64,000 nt of DNA from NCBI RefSeq assembly GCF_036370855.1, contig NC_088099.1, forward strand, positions 144,043,017 through 144,107,016. Reading direction: 5' to 3'. The notes under the pieces were generated by a model that saw only the letters and a list, made by a program, of their open reading frames with translations, was not told the DNA's origin and did not search any database. Origin of the DNA: Dromaius novaehollandiae (lineage: Eukaryota; Chordata; Aves; Casuariiformes; Dromaiidae). Positions 24,598 to 36,700 of the stretch are shown one piece after another (within the stretch, counting starts at the first letter, position 1; each line of letters begins with the position of its first letter). Position numbers and translations under genes: made by a program.

Positions 24598-24729
24598 TTA
24601 AAGTTCATAAACCTTTTTAAGGCTCTCCAGATCTTCTAAGGAGTATTGATGATTTTGGTTTTCTGAAAGGAAGTCAAACAGTTGCTGAACCTGATCTTTT
24701 TCATTTTTGCTAAGGAGTGCCAGCACTAC
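24598..24729 (-). CDS. SPAG1: SPAG1 last coding exon (end of RPAP3_C)
   Basis: Acceptor ttccag, phase 0. The 132 nt encode VVLALLSKNEKDQVQQLFDF through LEDLESLKKVYEL and the TAA stop at 24600-24598. The segment is the final helix pair of the RPAP3_C fold, the part that contacts the RUVBL1/2 ATPases in this protein family. Confidence 0.95.
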   Translation of the reverse strand, partial: VVLALLSKNEKDQVQQLFDFLSENQNHQYSLEDLESLKKVYEL

Positions 24730-27700
24730 CTGGAAAAAAAGCACAAAACAAAAAGACCAAATATTTTATAATCAGCACAGATGAGAGAAAATTACAGCAG
24801 CTGACAGACATTCAAAGTCACTGTATCTATTTTTTTTAAATGTGAAAAATTCCTCTAAGTTTCTGTTCAATATAAGCACACATCCAACCTACATTCTTAC
24901 CTTAAATCTTTCTGCTTTACTCAAATAGAAAAGGTGCTGATAAACAAGGTCTGGATCTTTTCCAAGTACATAACATTCCAATGACTGGATAAAAATCAAA
25001 AAGATCTCTCCTTCAAGTTTGTTACTTAGCAGCATTGGCAATTTTGGGGGATCAATCATTGTTAAAAGATCTGCACAAGCACATTTATCCTTATTGGCAT
25101 TCACTGTATTTATAATCTGACCAAAGTCATAAGCATTAGTTGGTTCTGAAATAGACAGTTTTTCAGAGGTCTTCAATGGCACACTTGTTTGAACAACTTC
25201 TTCAGAAACAGCATGATTAGTCACAGCATCTTCTGATGTAGCAGACTGTCCCTCCTTCTGTTCATCAAATTCAGTCACCTTCACAAAGGAAACAACAATG
25301 AACCATTAAAATGGACATATAGAAAAAGTCACTAAAATCACTAAAAGTCACAACATAAAAGTCACTAAATGTTGCAAAGTCACTAAATTAAAGTTAGCAC
25401 TTTCTTCCTAATAAAAGGACTTAAGTTCCTTTCTTATATAACCCCCCCCAAATGGTATCTCTATCATTAATCTTTAAAGGTTTTAATCAAAAGTGCTTAT
25501 TTTTCTATTTCTTTTCATTGCCCAGCACTCCACTCTAAGAAGGGAATTGAAGGCTACTGGGAGAAAACTAAAGAGGACCATATACATGTATTAAAATGTG
25601 AAGTCAGAGAATATAAGCAGAACTGAATTTTAGTCACAGGATACCCATGTTTCATTTCACTGCTGTGACTTCAGAATAATATAGGCATGTCAGATGTATC
25701 GGGTTATTTTTTGCAGTGGAACTGGACAGCTCAGTACAGTCTAATGGCCTGACTACCCACCTAACTTCTCCAGAGTTTGCAGCCAGTAATGAGTTTCATG
25801 CACCAATCACTAAAAAATTTACCATGGGTTTAACTACATTTGCTAAAATCCATTTCAAGCTATCAAGAATTGTGGAATTCGTATAAACTGATTAAAACTC
25901 ATTGAACAGGATCTCTCCAACTGATGTCAAATTTTTGCAAAAGTCTGAAGACAGTGCATTGCACAGTACAGTGGTGTGCTAGCTTAGGAGCCAGCTTAGG
26001 CGTTTTTGCAAAATACTGCATTGGGCTTGTAGACCTTTTGCTCTGAGCCTGCTCTATTTTTTCAACAATCCTTAGTATCAAGGGAGATATTCTTGACTCT
26101 CCTATATATAATTACAGCTTAATTAAAATGTAGTAATAATGATAAATCAAAGTTTCTAATTAAACTTTACATATGGTTTTACACAATCTGTTTTCATGCA
26201 ATTCCCCTGTCTTGCAGCAGGTAAGACAGGGAAGGCTCTCTAAGGGAGCACCTGTAATTATCATAGCAAGCATAAATGCTTCCTGCCTCACCCCTGGGAA
26301 AAATTACCGCTGCCAGAAATGTCGTTAGCTGGTCCCTCAACAATGCAGTCACTTCCCAAACCTCCTCTGAACAGTCTCCAGACTCCTTTGTTTCTCACAA
26401 CCCAGAGCTTAGGGAACACTATTCCAGTTACATAAATCCTGAGAACTCATGCAACTGTTAAGCGTTCCAGTAAAAGATGTTTCTGTATTATTAATTGCAG
26501 TTGTCATTACAGCACCAATTTGAAATTATACTACCAGCTTACAGTATCATCTATAACACTGTACAGACTATATATTTTACTGTAAAACAGAAAAGGGAAA
26601 AATACGTTCTTAAGGGATCAGCAAATTTGATCCAAAATATCAATCCAAAAATATCAGATGACTGAGAAAATCCTTTCATCACCTAATTAAAACTGAACTC
26701 TGCACAGTTAATATTTTGATCCAATACGTAACATTCCACCACATATTCCTTTTACAAGATTCTACAGATATTTTACCCATACTGTTTATCTATAAGGCAG
26801 GATTTAATTCCTCTGACCAGTAACTTCACTACTAGTACAAGAACATGCGGCATGTCTGCTGACAATGAACCTTTGCCAGCACAGCCCCAGAGGCTTCCTA
26901 AATAACACGGACTACATGCAAAACTGATATTTGACATTGCAGTATTTTATAAAATGGGTATTTTGAAGTCCAAGCAGTTTTTGATTGCAAAGATATCCTC
27001 AATTTTAGTGTCATCTAAAAGTACTCTTTTTCATTTCTGCTGTGGTTCTGAATGCACCTCAAAGCACTACAAGCTTTACTATAGGACGTAGTGGAGACCA
27101 AACACATCATACGCAAGAATCTTCCAATATGCTTTAAAATACCATGAAAACACAATACGACCAAAAAAGCGAGAGCAAGAACTGCAAAACAAAAGCTTTA
27201 ATGTTCTCTCTTCATATGTGCGACTTCCGTACTGCATGCATTTAAAAATGAACAGATATACCTCTTGTATGGTTATTTTCTTCCTCTGCTTTTGTTGACT
27301 GCCAGCTACAGCACTGTTCTCAAGGTTAAGCAGTTGAGTTATCTGTTGTAGCTCCCTTTTTGCTTCAAGAACATTTGGATCTATTAGAAGTACTTTGTTG
27401 AGATCATCAATGCTGGCTTGGTAACTCTGTGAGTAGAAGTGAAGATATGTTTTTCATAAACAGCTAGAAAAATAAATTAGAACTGCCATACTGTACTTTA
27501 CAAGTACAAAAAATAGAAACGCCTGGTTATTGGCATCAAATATGCAAAAATAATCACAAAACAGATAGTGTAATTTCATCAAAGGAAAAAATGAAACTGA
27601 TGATGGGTTTAAATGAGTATTTTATGGCTAAATGCTTTCATCTTAAGTATGTAGGGTGAAATAAGTTATTCTCTGAAAGACGCATCCGACTATCAGATTA

Positions 27701-30700
27701 TTGAAGACTGCTGCTTTTAAGCACAATTGCTTACAACGTAACATTCCTTCAAGATCAATATACTGTGAATCTAACTACACTTCTCATGCTGACTTTGCCA
27801 ATTCAAGAGTTAAATTAAGCTTAAGTTAAAAATATACCTAATCTTTCCTGGGCGCTTCACTTCAACAGACCATCTCTTATAGTTTGACATGGGGAATTAT
27901 ACTGGAGAAAACTGGAATTACATTATGAACTCTGAGATGTTAATAAACTATCAACAAGAGGATTAGAGAGGCAGGTGCAGAGGTAGAAGGAAATCAGTAT
28001 ACAGTTCCTCAAGAATCAGTCTTGTGATTTGTCTAATTTTATTTCACATTTTGACATTAAAAATTATGAATTTTCAGACTAAAATTTCTGGAGAAATAAA
28101 GTTGACAGCAGTATCAATATTGAGGTAAACTAGAATATCATATAGAAAAAGAAAGATACTTTGAGGACTGGAAACAAAAATAGGGATGAACTGTAACAGA
28201 AGACAGTAAAAGACCATGCACATCAGAACCAGAATTTCTTTGAGAGACCCAACATTTCTTCTGTTCCCAAGCAGTATCACAAGATAACTGTAAGCCATTA
28301 ATTTTATCATGAAAAAATTCTCTGATGTATCAGTTGAGGTATCTCCTCAGTATCTCTACTGTAATAAAAATAACTACTGTACAAGATACTCCTACTCTCT
28401 CCCTATCTGGAATATTTTGTTCAATACTGGTCAACTGTATTCAAGGTGCAGAGACACCATAATTTCTAAGTGAACTGAAGTCTAATAGATCATGAAAGAA
28501 GAGTAAGACAACCAGAATTATTTAGCCTCAGAAAATGAATGCAGAAATGGGGTAGATTGCTTTCATCAGCAAAGAACTACTTTTTAAGCTAAACTGAACT
28601 ACAAAGGGGAAGATTCACAACTACAGAGAAACGAGGTTCTGTAACAGGCTTCTGACAGCAATCCTGAGGCTCGGCAAACAACCAACTCTCCTAAGTTTCA
28701 AACTGCAGCCTGCTAGATTTCTTTATGAAACCATATTACATGGTTGCACTCAAAGCAACAGACAGCACTATCAGCTGTAGGAGGTCCATTCTAGTCCCAC
28801 TTCCTATATTACAGGCCCAATCCATCACACAAGCAGGGTTTTTTCCTGAACCTCCCTTAACTATATCTCAGTAAATCTATAAACATCCTCATTTACCATA
28901 TTAAATTCCACTTTCACTTTCATGAATAAGTATTTGCATATTTATAAACTAGTAACACTTCCCTGCTTAGTTTTATCTTTGCCCAATTACATATATTTAG
29001 CTCTTAAAATCTTTCATTAGGGTCTTTTGTCAACCCCAGATCATTTTTATTGCTTTCTCCGGTTTTATCAATTACTTACATCCCTGGAAGTAGCAATACT
29101 GAAAGTATGAAACCTAACCAGAACAAAACATCTTGGGAGTCCCCTGCTGCCAGTGTCCTGACAGAATCCATGAACAATATATTTCAGGTTATGTCTTCAA
29201 TAAAACCAAAATATTTTTCTCCTGAGATATTCTAAAAGAGCAGTTATTCCTCTGTTTCTTGACATTCTTCTTCAGTGTGTAATTCCCATCTTTTGACTGC
29301 TAGAATCACGATCTGGTTTTGCTGTTACTTACATGAACTTTTATTGATTCCAATAATATAAAGCTACAGATAATTAATACCAGGTGGCCTGATAACCACA
29401 GATAATGAATGATCTTACACAAAATTAAAGTTTTTCACCTTTCCTGACAATTAGGCAGAACCAACTTTAAAAATGTTTTAGCTACTCTAACAGACAGAGG
29501 AACAAATTTATCATCAAAAATTATCTCATGCTTACTAAGACTTGTTTTTGGAATTGTGTGTAGCGCAGGATGAGAATAGGTTAGTGTAGTGCTAAGCACA
29601 AACGGGCTGTCCTCAAACAATTTTTAGGCTGACAGACAACGAGGTAATTTTTTGTTACGGCATGAAACACAGGAGAGCTCTGATGTAAGTATTCATTTGA
29701 AGGAGGACACTGATGGAATGTAGTGGATGTTTAAAGTAATCTCCACTAGACCGAAGAACAACCTAGGAGAAAGCACGGAAGATGCTTATCTAAAGACACT
29801 TGTTGGAAAACCTAATGCAGAGTAGGTGAGAAAAGCTGCCATCATGAACCAAGCAAAGTGAGAAGCTGACCATTCAATATCAGGTAAGAGCTGATAGGTA
29901 GGGTAAGGATTGCTATGAAAGGCTTATAAAGAGCAGAAAGTAGCTAATATTGATCCAATGAAGAAGGGAAACGAACAGAGACAAAAGGAACAACATGGTT
30001 CAAGTGATGGAACATGAGATTTGCAGTCACACTCAGGATGGATATGAGCAATACAAGCCCATGCTATCAAGGTGAGATAAAAGGATACTGAAAAAACTGT
30101 GATGTAAGATGAGGACAGGACAGACAACAATTTTACTGTGCAGACGGAAAGGAAAGGTTGAGTCTCAGTGATTTTGTATAGAAAGAATCTGCATGACTTA
30201 GACATGGTTTGAATGTGAGACTGGCACAGATGGAAGATGAACACCAATTTAGCCTGAGTGGAAAGATACCGATGATGTTGCCAGAAATGGAGGAAGGAAG
30301 TTAGTGATAAAGGTTTGGCCCGTGTTTGGAAAAGGAGAGGGGAGAGGATGAAGAAAATTAAAGCTCTGGTTTAATGTGACATGCACTCAAGTGTGAGCTG
30401 ATTCCAAAGAACAGCTTGAGATTTTTTGTTTGGACAGGTGAAGACAGACTTGGAGAAGATCAGTATGTCAACAGCAAAGACGCAACAAACACCCTGACAG
30501 AAAAAACAGAATGGGCTACCCGGAAGAAAATCTGAACTTTAGAAAAGAGTTGAAACTTGCTTAATCAAACTCCAGTCAACACTCTACTTTATTCCAATAT
30601 TCCTGCATCTTCTCAAATTATTGCAAGTCAATATTCAGATAATTTTTATGTTCCAAAAATAATTCTATTATGTTTTACATGTCTAGTACTCTACAAACAT

Positions 30701-33700
30701 AAAGTAATAAATCATCCACGTTGCACACTTTGCTTGTATCTACCCATCCACTGCAACTACCTGATTGCCTCTGAAGAGTTTAGAAGTGCTTAAGAATACC
30801 TGTCATGTTCTTTTTTCCTCACCTGTAATCCTTTGTATGCTAGTGCTCTTCTATAGAAAGCTTTAATATTAGAATCTTCTATCTGAAGAACATGATCACA
30901 ATCCTGCTTAGCCTCTTCATATTTATACAGTTTCAAGTAACAGAGAGCTCTAACACAGAAAAACAAAATACACTGCAATATAAGTAAATTTTAGAGTACT
31001 GTAGCGAGAGCAGTATCTGACTCATAAATGTAAATTACAATACTTCACACAATTCCACCACAATCAGGTATTTAATTTAGAGTACATCAAACCCAGTAAG
31101 TATTAATGATATCACTGGATGGATTTAGAGAGAGTCAGTTTCTGCAGTGTAAGTCAAAATTCAAGTATGACTCACCTACATGCTTGAAGTTAAGCAGATA
31201 TGCATGTATTTCAAAAGCAGAGCCTATGTTAGCACAATACCAATAACACAGCAATGAAATACCGATTTTATACAATCATTCTGGGGAAAGAAAGTACTCT
31301 GAATTCAATAAGCAATATCACTTTCTGCACCTTATTGCTACTTGGAAGTGTCCTATTCAAGTACTAGCCTAATCAAATCCTTCTTAGTTTGTAAAAGCTG
31401 ACAGGATTACAGCAGAAAGAATTATGCTACAGTATTAGGTCAACCTTTAAAAATAATGCTACTGTAGACTGTTCCTACTTTTGTATTCTCAAAAGGTACC
31501 TTCTCTCTGAAATACTATTTTTCGTATTTGAGATACTGCTACTGCACATTAGCTTTTAATTAAAATTATACTGGCGTTCTTGAAAAATGCTGCAAAATGC
31601 TATGCTAATTATAACTCTTATTATAGTCTGTTCTATCTTTATAAATATTTGAGGACATATTTCAGTAACATTAATATCTATTCCCCTTGAAAAATAATGT
31701 GGTTTAAAGAAAAATCAATTACGCTGTTGGAAACACTGATCGAGTGGAAAAAATAATCTTTGTATAATAATGACTGAAGTGATGCGAAATTTTTATTTGC
31801 AGTCAGAAAATATAACAAGTATTGTTATCCCACAAAATGGGGTTGGATTTCAGATCTTTACCTGTTAGTGTAGATAGTACATTCCTTGGTATTTAACTTC
31901 ATGCACTCACTGTATTTATTTACAGCTTCTTCGTATTTACCCTTCTTTACAAAATCATTCCCTTCATTTTTTAATGTCTTGAACGTCTCCTCATCTTTTT
32001 CACCTACATTACAAAAGAATCACAACGTTATTTAAGCACGTCAGTTCATTAAGGTTAGCTCAACAATCTATGAAGACTAAGAACAAAAGCCTGATATCTG
32101 GAGTATCTTTGATCAGTCAGGGCATGACAATTTCTGTTTCAGATCTTCCTACTACTCTAAAGAAGGAATAAATTACCATATATACATTTGGCACAACACA
32201 TACTTTCTGAGGGGCCAGGGTAACTGTTTTGCAGAAATACTGGGAATACAACAGGCAGGTCGACACTTCCAACTCATTCACCCTTTCTGCGTGGTACAGA
32301 GGGACGACATATCTCTACTGAGATATCGATTTTACTTACAGTGGTGCAGATCTATCAACAGGATTAAAGGCCTTCTAGACTACGACCATCACACTAGGAA
32401 GGCTGTAATTTAATCCAATATTTTTTCTGCAAGCAAATCATCCATCACAATCACTATGCTAAATTGACAATGGCAAGCAAATCATCAATAGGGGTGAGTG
32501 ATATATCAATAATATTCTGTTAATCTCTTTTGCAAAAAGCATGTTTTGAATGACCTGAAAACAACTAACTGTAAATATATACTTTCTGATTAACGTGTTC
32601 TTCCAAAATTATCTTTCTTTCTAAATTCCACATCACTCATTGCATCTGGTTCCGAGTTAGATTACAATTTTTAGCTATATTTGCAATGGAAAACCAGTCC
32701 TGAATGCAGTTTCATGTCTCTGTACTAAGTAAACAATAATTAGTAATATAGCTTTAAGTAAATCATAATGGAAAAATCGACTTTTTGCACTTTTCTAAAG
32801 AGTATGACACCCCTGTGAAGCTTCAGATTTTAAAGACTGCGTGTAAAAAAATCATTTTAACCAAAAATTAAACTCAATGAGCTTTTTTATAAAAACGTGG
32901 CACTCTTCTATGCCAGAAAACTATATGTAGACTTGGGAAAAAGTAAGTAATCTGAAACCAGAGCAGACTTAAACAGGAAACAACTGAATTTTAACTCAAG
33001 TCATAAGACACAAAAACCAACACATACAATAGTTGCAAAAAAGTGTCAGCTAGCCATAAGGTTTCAATGATGACCGAGTGTTATTGCTGGCATGCTTCCA
33101 GTGGCAGCTATTAGTGTAGGTCTCACTGATATAGTACAGGCCCTAAAAGGCAACTACATACTTAAGAGTCAAACTTCAGCGAAGGTTTTCATGTAATATT
33201 TATAAAAACAAAACCTAAACAAAGCCAAATCTATTTGAAATAGTTGAGACCTAAGTGTTTTGTATCAAAATATTGAGAGAATGATGGCTAATCTCATTAA
33301 GTTTCAGAACAGGTTAGACATCACCACCGTTCTGAGGAACCATTTACCTTTGTACTTTTCCCTACCATGATCTTCAAGTTCTCTCTCTTGGTAAACCTAC
33401 TAAAAGGTTATATAGAAGTACGTTTAATCTTCACTACTTAAAAGGTTTAGATTAAACAGTTTGGTTATACACTGAAATAAATAACAAGTTATATCCCTCA
33501 TTCACAGAAAAAGCTAGGACTACAAACACAACAACAAAAAGCACTGTTGAAGCTAAGCATTGATGTTCAATAGCAATCTGTTAATGTGAAATACCAGCTT
33601 TCTACTGCATTCCAAAAATAAATGATAAACCCAATTACTGCCCAATTCTTAAGAGTGTTAAATCACTAAAGATATGTACTTGCAACAACTTTAATGAAAA

Positions 33701-36700
33701 TACTTGAGTCACTGGACATTTTAAAAATTAGAGTAAAACTTTTATCAATTGAACTTAAATTATGCATCTGCCTCTCCCTCATGTTCCTTAAATGAAAAAT
33801 AATACTCTGTTGCATTATTGTATTTCAGTATGCATCACTATTCAGATCTTATATAAACCACACTATTGTAAGTTTCTAGAGCCACATCTTACTCCTTATA
33901 GAAATGTTGAATTCTGACATAAAGGCATGTATTTGTAAGTTGTCTGTTGTTTTACATTAGGTACAGATAAGTTTAAAGATGATCTTTTAGACAGCATTAA
34001 AACCATTAAATCTGCAGTGTGCAAGAATGCAGACTGCTGCAGTAATGGATTATAGATAGATAACCCTACTACTGCTACATGTTTGGCTAGTAACTCAGTC
34101 ATGCATTGCTGCCTACCTCATGTTAAACAAGAGAAGGTTATCTTCTACACTATTTTTCTTTGTATTAAAATAAACTCAAAGGTGAGCCAATTAACAGTAA
34201 CGTAAGAGTCAAAAATGATAGTTAGGGCCTTTGCAGGAAAAATGTTTAATGTCAATAAAAATGGAATTAGAAGGGCTCCCTCACCTGAATTACTGGAGGG
34301 GAAAAATGGAAACTCCAGTGAAGGGAAAAATTCAGGAGGAGGAGTGTCCTAATGGACCAAAACATTCAGTACTTATGCATAAACAACTCCTGATTTAACA
34401 CAGTTTAAAAGCAGCTACTGACTATCTGCTGCCAGAGTCAAAATGCATAGTGAAAAACATCAGAAATGTTCTTCTACAGCCCATTTCACTGAATACCAGC
34501 CATCTAGAAGCCTACACTTGCTATTCTCAAGAACTGAATAATACTCTCATGAACAATTAAATGATGACTACAGATTACACAGCTGATTTTACTGCGTGTT
34601 TTTTTTTTTTTTAAACTATGTTATAACTATAGTATGAGGTCAGGGAAACCACTCATATTTGCATTAGGACTCAACATACTGCTGATAAATATTTCTGCTA
34701 ATGTTATATAACTGCACAAATTGCATGCTACAAACTACATCATTAAAAAATGTAGCTAACTGTGGCTCCGTGAAGCCTATTAAACCTAACCATGTAAATG
34801 ACCATCATCTAACTTAGCTTTTCACAAAGGTTTGTGACAAATATCATCTAAAGCAGTTTCTTTGACATCACTAACAAAAATTGCATTCTATTGTTCAATT
34901 AAAAATTCTTTTCTTGTGTCTATATGTTTGCATTAGCTATATATACCATTCATCTGTAATTGTTCTTCTCTATTGGTGTCTGCAGTGCTTCTTGGCTTAG
35001 TCTCTGAAGTGGAGTTGCCTCCATCCCACCTGTGTAGCTGAGCAGAAACTGGGACAATCGGAATCACTGGCAGCTTCTCCCTCCAACTAGGACCATCCTG
35101 ATCTATTAAAGTTTTTGTTATTCTGAAAAAGAAAAGCTCCATCAACATGACTTTTCATATATTTAATTCTTTAATGACTTACAGCTAAATTAAACAATTC
35201 AGTGTCCTTTTTCTTTCCAAAAATGACTGAATAATTATCCTTACGACTAAATTAAAAATAGTCACAGCAGCCAACAGTATTGCATTTATTTAATATTCTG
35301 ATTTTTTCCCTTTTTAAATTAGAATATTTATGCTAGGATTTTATATTTATAAGAACAGTCAAATTATTTCATCAATCATTCTTCATCCCCATATAAACAA
35401 TGAGAAAAAAACATATTTAAAACTGTTCAGAGCCTTTCTTAAACCCACAGATTATAGGTCAACTATTTCCATACATGACAGATTAAATCCAAAATCCATT
35501 ATAGTGGAAGTTTCTCACTGCTGTGACATGTTTTGGAGCAAGACCTAAATGAACATAAAGAGTTATATACAAGCTGTTCAGTTACACTTTTTGTAGCATG
35601 TTAAAAAAAATCAATAATGAGAACCAGTGACATAAAAGTCTTCTAATATCAAAAAGAATTTAAGTGCCAAGCTCAATTGGTAATAAATTTGCCATCTATT
35701 TTACCAAAGGAAAACTATGAAATGAGTCGTAAAATAGGTTGATACGTTATCTAATAAACCTGAAATCGACATTTTAGGCACAGTTCCATTCAGTGCAGTT
35801 GTGATGTAAAGAATGAGATAAAATGAGGGGAAATAATTCAGACTAAATTTTCTTCCTTGGTTTAATTTTTTCATATTTGAATAATGTCTAGGGAAAAACC
35901 CTCAGTATAATATTACGGCTGCAGAGTAAGAGCAATCAGAACCAAATTCTTTTCTCATTATTTACTTCAGGTCTGACAGAAAAACCAATATAACAAGTTG
36001 CAACGCTTCTAATATATTTTGTTGTAAAACAAGTTACCAAAATGTTTTAAAGAACGATACATGTTAAAAAGCTCTTTGTGAGCTATAAAATAAATGATCA
36101 CATGAAGTTGTGTGAAACATACCTTTTCTTATATCTTAGAGTTTAAAATAAGTTCTTTGAACTCAGAATATCTCATTTCATAGTATTACCTAGTTATTGA
36201 ATTTCTTTTCTAAATAATGTTTTTCTGCACATCAGCTGCACACACCCTTGCAGGACTGCCCTCTACCTGGATCATTAATAAACAGTATTTTAAAAGATGC
36301 CACCACCAAAGAAGCTTGTGCAAGTTCTGTTTTACTGTAATTTTACTAAAATTTATTATTTTTTAAATGATAGTCTGAATTTAATTGTTAAGAAATAAGG
36401 GGCACACCACCAAAAATTAAACAGCTCTAAGATTTACTGAATTTATTTTATTAGAAAACAAAACTGTACATTTTATATAAAAAAGGTCAATTAATTCTGT
36501 ATAGGTATTTCTCACAGAAATTAACAGAATAATTCTAGCATAAACCAAGGTCGTCTTTTTTTCCTGTCCAGCTCTTCTCTGTTTATCAGAATGGGCACTC
36601 AAGCTTACACAAAAAGCCTGGCCTAATTCATCAAAATCAACAAAAGAATCATATAGACTTTGATGACTGATTGATTTCTCGTAATATAACAATCTCTTCT

